A stretch of 64,000 bases of DNA, from assembly GCA_028281445.1 (NCBI GenBank), contig JANQJW010000011.1, positions 1 through 64,000 of the forward strand. The letters run 5' to 3'. Of this stretch, positions 34,232 to 44,489 are shown in pieces. The translations under genes and the position numbers were made by a program. How positions within the stretch are numbered: position 1 is the stretch's first letter; the number at the start of each line of letters is the position of its first letter. The notes under the pieces are model-generated. The model did not search any database, was not told where the DNA came from, and worked only from the letters and a program-made list of their open reading frames with translations. The DNA comes from Planctomycetota bacterium. GTDB lineage: Bacteria > Planctomycetota > PLA2 > JAEUHO01.

Positions 34232-34786
34232 ATGAGCGATGAACCTGTCTCTGTCTATGTCGACGCCAGCGTTGTCAGCGGCTTGGCGAAGCAGGACTTT
34301 CCCGACGCAACGATCGCCGACTTCTTCCGCGTGCTTGACTGCGCCCGAACCGGTCGTGCGGACCTCTGGGTCACGGAGCTCGTTGATGACGAGATCAAGG
34401 GAGTTCCCGAAGAGCACCGCTACTACCACACCCTCGTCCTGAAGCTCCTTCGCGAGATGCCGTACGTCCCGGAGCGCATGCAGACGGGGCTACAGAGTCC
34501 GATCTTTGGCTTCATCTCCGCAATGCCTGCGTTCGGCATGGGAAGACCCGCTCCCGACAAGCGCTATCAGGCGATCGAAGACGTTCTGACGTCGGGTGGG
34601 CGTGAGCCCGCGTCTGTCGAGATGGACGCCAAGCATCTCTACCAGTGCCTGGTGAACGAGATCGACCTGTTCTGGACGGAGGATCGGCGCTCGATCCTCC
34701 AGCACCAGGTCGAACTGGCGAAGCTCGGGCTCTCCGTCGTAGATACGGCCACGTTGCTGAGTCAGTTGCAGGCGCCCGGGAGCTAG
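34232..34786 (+). CDS. PIN-domain-like protein
   Basis: 184 residues. The opening YVDASVVSGLAKQDF, an acidic TELVDDEIKGV, and a late AKHLYQCLVNEIDLFWTEDR match the order of acidic residues in PIN nucleases (Asp, Glu, Asp, with a strand ending in T-(E/D)-D). Most PIN proteins are toxin RNases of about 130-150 residues; this one is longer. No antitoxin-like DNA-binding protein precedes it; its partner is the small membrane protein. Its TAG stop shares CTAG with the opposing secreted-protein gene. Confidence 0.6.
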   Translation: MSDEPVSVYVDASVVSGLAKQDFPDATIADFFRVLDCARTGRADLWVTELVDDEIKGVPEEHRYYHTLVLKLLREMPYVPERMQTGLQSPIFGFISAMPAFGMGRPAPDKRYQAIEDVLTSGGREPASVEMDAKHLYQCLVNEIDLFWTEDRRSILQHQVELAKLGLSVVDTATLLSQLQAPGS

Positions 34787-36230
34787 CGCGTCAGAGCGGA
34801 CGGCTCTTTCGTGAGCCTCCAGTTCGTCAATCGGAAGGTCAGTGTGACCGGCTGCTTGCCCGGCTCCGTCCGTTGCATCTCGATCCGGCTTGGCACGTGC
34901 ACGCCACGGTGCGGGATGTAGGCCATCGTCTTCTTCGTGCTGTAGGTGCTGCCGCCGGGACGTGTCCAACGCCCGGTCACGGTCTTGGGCGCACGGTAAC
35001 GCGTGACGCCGGCCATGAGGTGCCCCTTGGGATAGACGAACCTCTCGTAGGTGGGCGCGAGCACGCCCCTTGTGCCGTCGGCGCGGGTGAGCTGGACTTC
35101 TCGGAGGATGTGGGTGGGATCGAACTTGAAGCGGCGGTAGCCGATGTCTTTGTCGAGGGCGAGTCCTTGCTTTACGTCGATGATCCGGCCGAGGCCGTCC
35201 TTCCTGCCGACGAGCTCGCGGTTGCCGAGCGCGACGCGGGTGGGAAAGCGCGTGAACAGGTCGTCGAGCGTGATGTGCCAGTGCGTGCCGAGGCGCTTGC
35301 CGACCTCGGGGTCCTGCCAGGTCACGACGCCGCGCTTTCCGTCGAAGCGATAGCGGCCGCGCGCGACGCCGCCGCCGCGGCGGAACTCGACGTCGCACTC
35401 GCCCATTACGAAGTCGCGGCGCGCGAGGTTGAGCTCGCGCTTCTCCCAAGCCTGGAACATGCGGCTCGAGATGAGGTCCATCTTGGCGAGCGCCTCGTCC
35501 TTGAGCTTCCACGACCCGAGGTCGATGTGGACGGGCATGCTTCGCTCGCCCATGCGGAGCTGGAGGCTGATCTTCGTGGGCAGCGGCCTGCCCTGCACCA
35601 GCTCCCAATCGAACTTGCCCTGCTCGCTCACCTTGTCACCGTTGGGCGCGGTGCTCGACATCGTGTACTGAATCATCAGCAGGTGGCCGCGCACGCGTGC
35701 GTACGCGATGTCGACATCGGCCGGGTGAAGTCCACCTCCCGGCGCCGGCACTTGCACCGTCATGCCCGAGAGCAGGCCCTTGTCGTCAAAACGCAGCGCC
35801 TTGACGGGCGAGCGACCGGTGACGCTGACGTTGGTGCCGCCGCCGCTTCGCGGCTGCGACTTGAGCTTGCAGTGGGCGAGATAGAAGAGCACGCCCGGCT
35901 CGACGAGCAGGTTGTCGAGCTGCGTGCGCCACCAGCCCTGCTCCACCTCCTTGCCCCTCTTGGGGTCAGCCCACGTGATGGCGCCGCGGACGAGCTCGAA
36001 GCGGTATGTGCCTTCGACCAGGGTCTGGCGGCCGCCGGACTTGAGCGGACGCCGGATCGCGACCGGACACTGCGCGAAGCTCGTCGTGCTCTGCGCCGCC
36101 TTCTTGCGCCAGCCCTCGATGAGGTGCTTGCAGGCACCTTCCATCTCGAGGCCGGGAATCGGGACCTCCTTGGCGGTTGCAACGGAACCGCCGGTCAACA
36201 GGAGGATCGTGAGGAGCAGGGTTCGAAGAG

Positions 36231-36234
<4 letters not shown>
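34783..36234 (-). CDS. Secreted protein with two homologous halves
   Basis: 483 residues with a signal peptide (TLLLTILLLTGGSVATAK). The N- and C-terminal halves repeat the same block: GTYRFELVRGAITWADPKRG with WWRTQLDNLL, and GRYRFDGKRGVVTWQDPEVG with HWHITLDDLF. No family recognised. Its start overlaps the end of the ATPase gene (ATGA), so it is part of the ABC exporter operon and may be a periplasmic partner of the exporter. Confidence 0.75.
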
Positions 36235-37181
<947 letters not shown>

Positions 37182-37490
37182 CGACTACATGCCACATGGC
37201 GGATCATCGGTCAACACGGCGGTCGGCGTTTGCCGAGCTCGGGGGCTCCGCGGCCTTGTGAGGCAGGGCCAGTTGGACTCGCCTCCAAGAGAAACACCGA
37301 TAGCTTTCTTCCGCTCATACAGTTGCTTCACCAATCTTGCCCGGCTTCGCCATCAATCACTGCGTTCGGTGCGTGGCGCATCGCACGTGCACGGGGTTGC
37401 GCTGCAGCAGTGCAGAAGGCACAATCCGGCCCGTAGGGCTGAGACTTTCGTGAGTAGGGTTCTCCCCGCACGGTTGCGGAGACTGTTCGG
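37182..37490. other. Intergenic region, 309 bases
   Basis: Lies between the divergent ATPase gene (-) and membrane coiled-coil gene (+). I find no supported gene, repeat or convincing hairpin. It should hold promoters for both directions, but no clear -10/-35 pair stands out. Confidence 0.5.
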
Positions 37491-39113
37491 ATGCTCCTGA
37501 GCGCACTAGTGCCCATACTTGCAGCTGAGGCGCTCCCCGAACCCCCTCATGCGCCTCTTTGGACGGTCGTAGTCCTTCTTGTTCCAAGCGCTGTAATGAT
37601 CGCCGCGTTGCTCAGGCTCATCTTCTCACGAGCACAGAAGGAGGCAATCACCAAGCGTGTCTCTGACTCAACAGTCGGGACATTTGGAGCGCTCGCTGTG
37701 CCTAGCATGCTCGCCATGGGGCAGGCGTTGATGATTGCCAACGTTGAGTGGGCGCACCTCAAGGCTGACTACCTGACGCCTTCGCACATCCTCCTTGGTG
37801 CGGTTATCGCCGGGTTCATTGGCATGGGAATCTGCGCTGGCGTTCTCGGGTGCGTGACGAGCCACCACAAGAGAGAGCTCGAAGAGACTGAGTCTGCGCA
37901 CAACGAAGAGAAGCGCCTTCTATTGAATCAGATTGAGGGAGCCGACGAGAGGCTGCTGCGTGAGCTGCAGAAGCAGCAGTCGCGACACGAATCGACGCGG
38001 GCTGAAATAACCACTTACGAGAAGGAGGTCGAGAGGCTGCGTCAGAAGCACGCTGAGTTCGTCGAGCTTCTCGCTACGCAGCTCGCTGGTCCTCAGGAGG
38101 TTCTGCTTGCCTTGAGTTCAGTGTTCCGAAGTCGCTCAGATCGAGTAGTCGCTCACATTGAGCGCGTCTTGCCGCTCGCCACCGCGCGGCAGAAGCTCAC
38201 TTGGCTCAAGGACCTCGACCCGATCGAGCATCTAAACACCCAGATCGACAGACTGTTTTGGGCGATTACGCGTCGGCATGCGCGCCTGCAGCAGCGCTTC
38301 GCGAAACTGGTCGCACCCCAGAGTGAAGAGCAGGCGCTCCAACTCGCTCTTGTTGAGGGGCGCCTGCCGCTCCGCGTGGCTGTGTTCATGGACATGGGTG
38401 ACTATTTCCGTCCGATTGCGTGCTACGACGGAGTCACTCGTAGCTGCATCAACCGCACCGAAGAATGGTATCGAGAGAACTTCAAGAAGGCCCAGGACGG
38501 CGTTCCCAGGACACTGGTTGACTACTGCTGGCGCGACGGGAACGACGACATCGTCGTGATCAATGACACTACTGATCCGGGACCGTATCCGTACACGTCC
38601 GCCGGAGACGACCCTGGAGCCGAAGATCCGATCAAGTCAATCTGTGCCATGCGGATCGAGGCGGATCCCGGGCTACTTGATCGACACCTAGTCATGACGG
38701 CAGACTCGAGGACCGTGGGCTTCTTCGACGCGAGCCGCGATGTGTTGTTTCTCGATCAACTGCGACGCGCCTTTGCCGAACGGCTCTTGTTCGAGGCGCG
38801 CCTGATCCAGGTCATGAGGGACACATTTGGGGTGCCAATTCCGATGCCTGTCTCGGACGAGCACCAGCCTGACCCACCTGTTGGACCAGAGGGTGAGGGA
38901 ACAGGAGACCAAGGCGACGTGGGCAATGGAGCGTCGGCGGAAAACGTGGATCTTCACGCATCAACAGACGTTGAGATTCATGAACGTCATGCCACGGGCT
39001 CGGGCGCTAGCCTAGAGTCTGCAGTTGATGATATGCTCCCGACGCTCGAGGAAGGCCGCCCGGGAGAAGAGAGGCTGGACGAGGGGTCGCTTTCGTCCGA
39101 TTCACCAAACTAA
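37491..39113 (+). CDS. Membrane-anchored coiled-coil protein with GAF-like domain
   Basis: 540 residues. Three hydrophobic segments in the first 125 residues (PLWTVVVLLVPSAVMIAALL, FGALAVPSMLAMGQALMI, ILLGAVIAGFIGMGICAGVL), then a coiled coil at about 128-190 (HKRELEETESAHNEEKRLLL). Residues 285-455 look like a GAF-type sensor (RVAVFMDMGDYF, SICAMRIEADPG, LVMTADSRTVGFFD, LDQLRRAFAERL). The last 80 residues are acidic and disordered. No output domain is visible, so it may signal by binding a partner. Followed 21 bases later by a 59-residue gene. Function unknown. Confidence 0.68.
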   Translation: MLLSALVPILAAEALPEPPHAPLWTVVVLLVPSAVMIAALLRLIFSRAQKEAITKRVSDSTVGTFGALAVPSMLAMGQALMIANVEWAHLKADYLTPSHILLGAVIAGFIGMGICAGVLGCVTSHHKRELEETESAHNEEKRLLLNQIEGADERLLRELQKQQSRHESTRAEITTYEKEVERLRQKHAEFVELLATQLAGPQEVLLALSSVFRSRSDRVVAHIERVLPLATARQKLTWLKDLDPIEHLNTQIDRLFWAITRRHARLQQRFAKLVAPQSEEQALQLALVEGRLPLRVAVFMDMGDYFRPIACYDGVTRSCINRTEEWYRENFKKAQDGVPRTLVDYCWRDGNDDIVVINDTTDPGPYPYTSAGDDPGAEDPIKSICAMRIEADPGLLDRHLVMTADSRTVGFFDASRDVLFLDQLRRAFAERLLFEARLIQVMRDTFGVPIPMPVSDEHQPDPPVGPEGEGTGDQGDVGNGASAENVDLHASTDVEIHERHATGSGASLESAVDDMLPTLEEGRPGEERLDEGSLSSDSPN

Positions 39114-39134
39114 GGGGCTAACCTCGACACTCAT

Positions 39135-39314
39135 ATGCCTTCGGATGCTGCTGACTACCTTCCGCTCTCCTCCGACGAGACGCATCGCGCTCACGCGAAT
39201 CTGGACCAGCAATGGGCTGCGGGTTGGGCGCGGCTGGTAGATTTCTGCTGGCAACAGGCTGATCGGCTCTTCGATGAGCCGAACGACGAGGGCGGAGACT
39301 CAGCGGACCCCTGA
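39135..39314 (+). CDS. Small protein, 59 residues
   Basis: Reads MPSDAADYLPLSS then a helical segment rich in Trp and Gln (ANLDQQWAAGWARLVDFCWQ) and an acidic tail (FDEPNDEGGDSADP). The balanced composition and its position 21 bases behind the membrane coiled-coil gene support a real small partner protein. It overlaps the 3' end of the opposing CHAT gene by 15 bases. No family recognised; the ribosome-binding site is weak. Confidence 0.5.
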   Translation: MPSDAADYLPLSSDETHRAHANLDQQWAAGWARLVDFCWQQADRLFDEPNDEGGDSADP

Positions 39315-40262
39315 CGTTCGACCGCTGAGTCCCCACAGCGCCCACGCAGCCCAGTAGTAGGGGTGCTTCCACTTCGCCTGGCTGCGGACGTGGGCTTGCG
39401 CCTGCTGCAATGCGACCGATGCGCTGAGACCCTCACCCTCCTTCGGGTTCCAGAGCTCGTAGAACTTGATCATCAACGCCTGCGTCGCTTCATCATCGAC
39501 CTTCCACAGCGAGCAGATGATCCGCGGCGCGCCTGCGAACATGAACGCGCGCGTCAACCCGACGATGCCCTCGCCCTTCACGATCTTGCCCGTCGCGGTC
39601 TCGCACGCCGAGAGCACAGCGAGATCAGCAGGGATCTGCATGCGCAGGATCTCCAAGGCCGTCAGGAACCCGTCGTCCTCGCCCTGACTCGATAGAGCAA
39701 GCGAGCTCAACATCGGCTTCTTTGGACGCACGAGGCCGTGGCAAGCGAAGTGCACGGCGCGCCACACCGGCTGCGTCTTCAACGCCGCGCGCAAACCCGC
39801 CTCGCTCGCCTTCTCACCGATCAGCGTCTTCGAGCCGATCGTCTCCGCTTCCTTGCGCGAGGCGACCAACGGCGCGAGTCGGCGGCCTCTGTAGTAGATC
39901 GCCTGCGCGCCTTCCGAGACGCCGTTGTAGTCGGGATCCCCGAGCGCCAGGATGCCCTTGCCGGGATCGCGCACCTGCTCCTTCAACAGCACGAGCGTCG
40001 TGCCCGACGGCGTCATCGCCACCGTGCGCTCCTTGAACAGCGCGCCGAACGGCAGGTAGCAGAGCGAGCCCTCCGGCGAGACGAGCACCTGCTTCACCGC
40101 GGCGTCCAGCTTCAATGGCGCGATCAGCTGCTCCTGAAGGGCGGCGAGTGCGTCGGTCGGATCGATGTTCGGGTCGGATGCATCCAAGGCCTCGCACGCA
40201 GCCACCACGTCCTTCGCGGAGCCCAGCGGCACGACGCGCTCAGCGTCGTTGCGCAGCACGAA
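39300..40262 (-). CDS. CHAT peptidase domain, 3' part of a frameshifted TPR-CHAT gene
   Basis: About 320 residues forming a CHAT (caspase-HetF-associated with TPR) domain with catalytic His in VHFACHGLV and Cys in VLSACETATG. It begins where the upstream TPR frame ends: on the coding strand GCGTTTCGTGCTG reads AF-RAAQRR-stop in one frame and F-VLRNDAERVV in the other. Removing one T restores a single protein of about 1060 residues. It could not be translated alone without frameshifting. Family role: a peptidase activated through its TPR partner region, as in conflict or cell-death proteins. Confidence 0.75.
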   Translation of the reverse strand, partial: FVLRNDAERVVPLGSAKDVVAACEALDASDPNIDPTDALAALQEQLIAPLKLDAAVKQVLVSPEGSLCYLPFGALFKERTVAMTPSGTTLVLLKEQVRDPGKGILALGDPDYNGVSEGAQAIYYRGRRLAPLVASRKEAETIGSKTLIGEKASEAGLRAALKTQPVWRAVHFACHGLVRPKKPMLSSLALSSQGEDDGFLTALEILRMQIPADLAVLSACETATGKIVKGEGIVGLTRAFMFAGAPRIICSLWKVDDEATQALMIKFYELWNPKEGEGLSASVALQQAQAHVRSQAKWKHPYYWAAWALWGLSGRTSGVR

Positions 40263-42465
40263 ACGCCAACGCCTCGCCGCGACACAACGTGTAGAGAACG
40301 AGCGCCTGGTCGTCCGCGAGCGCGTCCTGGATCGCTTCGATGGTCTCGGCGCGCGGGTAGTAGAGGCCCGCCTGCTGCTTGAGCTCGCGTTGAATGCGTC
40401 CGGCCACGTTGCGCAGTGCGTCCGACGCCGCGTCCAACGCCTTGCCCGCTTCGCGTCGCTCCGGGAGCTTGCCGCCGCGAACGGCCGCGTCATAGCGCCT
40501 GCGAGCGTTGCGCTCCGCTGCCTGAGCGTCTTGATCGGCCTGGCGCAGCTCCGGTGAGAGCGACTCCGCCTTCCAGCGCATCTCCTCGCGTTTGCCCAGC
40601 GCGTCGAGGAGAGCGCCCGCGCGGCCGCTCTCGATGAAGGTCAACGCTTCGGCGAGGTCGTCTTCGCGGATCGCAGCGAGCGTGCCCACCTCGAACAGTC
40701 GCGCGTGCATCTCGCGCGCCATCGCGCCCTGCTCTTCCCCGAGCCCGCCAAGCAGGCCCTCCATCGCGTCCAGCGCACGCTGCGCTGCCCGTAGAGCCTC
40801 CGCGGTGTCGTCTTCCGCAAGATGCAGATCGGCCAGCGCGGCCAGCACTGCCACGTGCATGAACCTCGCGCGCAACCGTCGCGCAAGGCGCTCGCTCTTC
40901 TTGAACGCCTCCCGCGCGGCGTCGTTGTCGCCCATCGCGCGGAGCGTGCGGCCGATCATCGTGAGCGTCGAAGTCTCGGAGCCGCGGTTGCCCATCTTCT
41001 GATATCGCGCGAGCGCGTCGGTGAGCGTGGCCAGCGCCTTCTCGTAGTCGCCCATCAGGAACTGCGTGCTCCCGATGTTGCCCAGCAGCGCCGCAACGCT
41101 CGGCTCGCGACCGAGCTCCTCGAGTTTGACGCGTGCGCGCTGGTACGCGTCCAGCGCCGCTTCCATGTCGCCCCTGCTTGAGTACATGAGCCCGACGTTG
41201 CCCAAGGTGATTGCGGCGCCGATGGCGTCGCCCATCTCTTCCTTCAGCTTCAGTGCTCTCTCGCCCATTGCGAGCGCCGTTTCTTCGTCGCCCAGCTCGA
41301 GGTAGACGCCCGCGAGGTTTCCCAGCGTGCGTGCTGCCTCCTTGCCGTCGCCCAGGGCCTGTGCCTGCTCCAAGGCACGCTCGTACGTCGACAGCGCCTT
41401 GGCGTAGTCGCCTAGTCCGTGGAGCGCCGACCCGATGTCGCCCAAGGCCTGGGCGATCATCTGCTTGTCGCCGAGCTCCTCGCGGATCGCGAGCGATCGC
41501 TTGTACACGCCCAGCGCCTTCTTGAAGTTGCCGAGACTGTCGTAGACCGCGCCGATGTTGCTGAGTGCGACCGACTCGTTGCGCTTCGCGCCTAGGCGCT
41601 GCATCTGCTTCTGCGCGCGTTGGTAGGTCTCAAGCGCCTTCCTGAAATCGCCGCGCAGCTCGTGGATGATGCCGACGTTGCCGAGCACCATCGCCGCCAG
41701 CTTCTCGAGCTTGGACTGCTCCGCGATCGCTAACGCCTGCTCGTAGCGGACCAGGGCTTCGTCGAGCTTGCCCATCTGCTGCATGGCAAGCCCGATGTTG
41801 TTCTGCACGCGGCCGATGCCTTCCTGGTCGTTGCGCTGCTTGGCAACTTCGAGACCCACCTCCCACGTCGCGATCGCGTTCGGCCAGGCGAAGCGATCCA
41901 CGCTTGCCAGCCCGCCTTCCTGGTAGAGACGCGCGGCACGAGCGAGCCAGCCCATCGCGCGCGCGGCGTCGGCTGCCTTGCGGAACGTCTTGTCCGCATC
42001 TTCCGAGCGCCGCATCATCCGCAGCGCGAGCGCGCGCGCGTGGAGCAGTCGGATCCCGATCACGGACTCGGTTCCCGCCGTGTCCTCCGTGAGCACGAGC
42101 GCCTTGGAGAGCGCGCGCGATCGCAGCGCGTTCTCCGTCGCGGCGTACGCTTCGCGCTCCTTGTCCTCCGGGTCGTACTCGCGCATCGCGTCGATGTAGT
42201 CGGGCAGCTTCTCGACATCGACCCGCGGTTTCGCGCGCGCGAAGGCAATCGCGGCGTCTTCCTCGCCGCGTGCGATGAGCTCGTCGGCAACAAGCCACGG
42301 ATCGGGCGTGTCCCTCGACGCAAGCGTCTCCAGCGCCTTGGCGTCCTTCGCGGCCGCGAGCACGGCGTCGGCGGCCTGCTTCGGCGACTGGGGCTTCCCG
42401 TCCTCGGCGAGCGCAGGCAGCGCGGCGAGCAGCAGCAGGAAGAGGGGGGTCGTCACGCGGGCCAT
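40240..42465 (-). CDS. TPR region, 5' part of a frameshifted TPR-CHAT gene
   Basis: 741 residues. A signal peptide (PLFLLLLAALPALAEDG), then nine or ten kinesin-light-chain-like TPR units of about 40 residues (VLGNVGIIHELRGDFRKALE, ALGDIGSALHGLGDYAKALS), then a helical linker. It stops a few residues into what should be the CHAT domain because of one extra T (AAA on + at 40261-40263). Without it the protein would continue into the CHAT domain at 39300-40262. If the base is real, the product is a TPR protein without its peptidase. An assembly error and a +1 programmed frameshift are the other readings. Confidence 0.85.
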   Translation of the reverse strand: MARVTTPLFLLLLAALPALAEDGKPQSPKQAADAVLAAAKDAKALETLASRDTPDPWLVADELIARGEEDAAIAFARAKPRVDVEKLPDYIDAMREYDPEDKEREAYAATENALRSRALSKALVLTEDTAGTESVIGIRLLHARALALRMMRRSEDADKTFRKAADAARAMGWLARAARLYQEGGLASVDRFAWPNAIATWEVGLEVAKQRNDQEGIGRVQNNIGLAMQQMGKLDEALVRYEQALAIAEQSKLEKLAAMVLGNVGIIHELRGDFRKALETYQRAQKQMQRLGAKRNESVALSNIGAVYDSLGNFKKALGVYKRSLAIREELGDKQMIAQALGDIGSALHGLGDYAKALSTYERALEQAQALGDGKEAARTLGNLAGVYLELGDEETALAMGERALKLKEEMGDAIGAAITLGNVGLMYSSRGDMEAALDAYQRARVKLEELGREPSVAALLGNIGSTQFLMGDYEKALATLTDALARYQKMGNRGSETSTLTMIGRTLRAMGDNDAAREAFKKSERLARRLRARFMHVAVLAALADLHLAEDDTAEALRAAQRALDAMEGLLGGLGEEQGAMAREMHARLFEVGTLAAIREDDLAEALTFIESGRAGALLDALGKREEMRWKAESLSPELRQADQDAQAAERNARRRYDAAVRGGKLPERREAGKALDAASDALRNVAGRIQRELKQQAGLYYPRAETIEAIQDALADDQALVLYTLCRGEALAFRAAQRR

Positions 42466-42533
42466 GGGCCGCGCATCCTATGCGAACGGCGTCGCCGATT
42501 GGCTCCGGCTGTTACGCATCCGGCGCGGCAGGC

Positions 42534-43504
42534 TCAGTCCGGTAGGCCCCACAACACCCAGGCAGCCCAGTAGTACGGGTGCTCCCACTGCTGGTGGCCG
42601 CGGACGTGTGCTTGCGCCTTTCGTAGTGCGTCCGCGGCACCAAGGCCGCTCCCGCTCTGCGGATTCCAGAGCTCGTAGAACTTGATCATCAGGGCCTGCG
42701 TCGCCTTGTCGTCCACCTTCCACAACGAGCACAGGACGCGAGGCGCACCGGCGTACATGAACGCGCGCGTCAGACCGACGATGCCTTCGGCCTTGTAGAC
42801 GCGACCCTTGGCCGTCTCGCACGCGGAGAGCACGACCAGGTCGGCCGGGATCTTGCGGCGGAAGACCTCGAGGCACGTCAGGAACCCGTCGTCTTCATCG
42901 GTCTGCGTCAGCACCAGTGCCGAGAGCATCGGTCGCTCCGGATCTACGAGGCCGTGGCATGCGAGGTGGACCGCGCGCCACCGGCGCGGCGTCTCGAGCT
43001 TCGCTGCAAGCGCAGCTTCCGTGGCGTCCTTGCCGAGCAGCGTGACGTCCCCGATGGCCTCGACCTCCTTGCGGGTTGCAGGCAGCGGCGGCAGGCGACC
43101 GCCCTTCACACCGCGATGAAGCAACATCCCTTGCGCACTCATCCGCGTGCCGTAGTCGGGATCACCAACAGCGAGCACGCGCTTGCCTCGGAGTGAGCGG
43201 TGCGCGGTCAGGAGGCCGTAGGGCGTACCCGACGGCACGTATGCGATCTCACGGGCGGGCATCAGTAGCGCGAACGGGACGTAGCCGAGTCGGCTGCGTC
43301 CGGCTCGCCGCGGACATGCACCTCCTCGGCGATCAGCCAACACTTGGCATCGACGACGAGAAGCGCCTTCAGTGCCTCGGTGTCGCCGCGTGCGTGTGCG
43401 GCGATCACCTGAGTAGCGGCTTGCTCGTAGTCCGTCGGAGCCCGCCGCTCATCGTCCGACCGGGCCGGGCGCGCCGCGCACAGCAGCGCCAGGAGAACGG
43501 CCAT
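42534..43504 (-). pseudogene. TPR-CHAT paralogue with internal deletion
   Basis: The 5' part encodes a signal peptide (MAVLLALLCAARPARSDDE) and a segment aligned with the start of the neighbouring TPR-CHAT protein (DYEQAATQVIAAHARGDTEA). Near 43280-43300 the frame changes and the sequence jumps straight into the middle of a CHAT domain (RLGYVPFALLMPAREIAYVP), with all TPR units missing. The CHAT His (VHLACHGLV) and Cys (VLSACETAKG) remain. The 5' frame stops at 43262. Best read as a deleted, out-of-frame relic. Confidence 0.75.
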
Positions 43505-43552
43505 TCGAAACCAAGGGGCGGTCGCTTCGGGGGCCAACCCCACGTTCGCCCG

Positions 43553-44371
43553 TCAGGGATCGCGGCGCGGTGCCGTCATGCGTGCGAGCCCGAAGCACAA
43601 CAACAGCAGCAGGCCCGGTGCCATGCCCAGCGCTGCGCCGACGGCGCCTTTCTCGAGGCGACGGTCGCGCACGGGTGCCGTGGGAAGAACGCCCTTGTCC
43701 ACGACCCGAACACGGCCTTTACCGAGGAGTTGCGCTTCGAGCTGCTCCAGCAGCGTCTGCATGCGCTCTTCCTTCTTGGTGAGCTCACTCCTCTGGTGCG
43801 TGAGCCTTTCTGCCGCGGCGGGAGTCTCGGCACGCTTGATCTTCTCATCGACCTCGGTCTTGCGAGCCGCCAGCCTCTTCAGCTCGGCGCGCGCATGGAA
43901 GACACGATCTTCGGCGTTGTTCAACTCCGCCGACAGCGCCAAGAAGGCCTCGAGCGAGGCGTGAACCCCGGCCTGTGCTGCCTCGGGGTCCTCGTGCTCG
44001 AACTGGACCCGAAGGCACTCTATCCCACGGAGCTCGACGTGACGCCGCGCGTCGAATGCGTCCTTGGACATCGTGCCATGGGCTTCCCAGGCATCCGACT
44101 CCAGCGCCAGCGCCACGAGGCGATGTGACTTCATGACCTCCTGCTGGAAGTACGCAAAGCCTCGAAACATGGCGACAGACGCCCGGTACCGCGGGTCCTC
44201 CTTGCTGGGCATGATCGGGTCGATGACCACGATGCCCTCCGACGCGTATATCGGTGTCTCGGACATCCATCCGAGTGCTCCACCGATCACGGCTCCCGCG
44301 ATCAGGACGATCATCGACCAGCGCAGCCAGCGCGAACCCGGCGCACGGGCTCCTTCATCACGAGCATTCAT
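43553..44371 (-). CDS. Wzz-like chain-length determinant / polysaccharide co-polymerase protein
   Basis: 272 residues with a transmembrane helix at each end (WSMIVLIAGAVIGGALGWMS near 20-38, GAALGMAPGLLLLLCFGLAR near 245-265), a periplasmic domain between them and a coiled coil at about 145-225 (RAELKRLAARKTEVDEKIKR). This topology is that of Wzz/PCP-family proteins. No tyrosine kinase domain is fused. It lies just upstream of the two CHAT genes on the same strand. Confidence 0.7.
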   Translation of the reverse strand: MNARDEGARAPGSRWLRWSMIVLIAGAVIGGALGWMSETPIYASEGIVVIDPIMPSKEDPRYRASVAMFRGFAYFQQEVMKSHRLVALALESDAWEAHGTMSKDAFDARRHVELRGIECLRVQFEHEDPEAAQAGVHASLEAFLALSAELNNAEDRVFHARAELKRLAARKTEVDEKIKRAETPAAAERLTHQRSELTKKEERMQTLLEQLEAQLLGKGRVRVVDKGVLPTAPVRDRRLEKGAVGAALGMAPGLLLLLCFGLARMTAPRRDP

Positions 44372-44489
44372 CGTCCACTCCCACCTGCATCGAGCAGAGC
44401 GCCATCATATAGGGCGGCTGACATCGGCGTGCGCGGGCCCGGCCGAACATCGGACTACCGCCGTCCAGGCTCGTCTATGCTGCGCCGCC

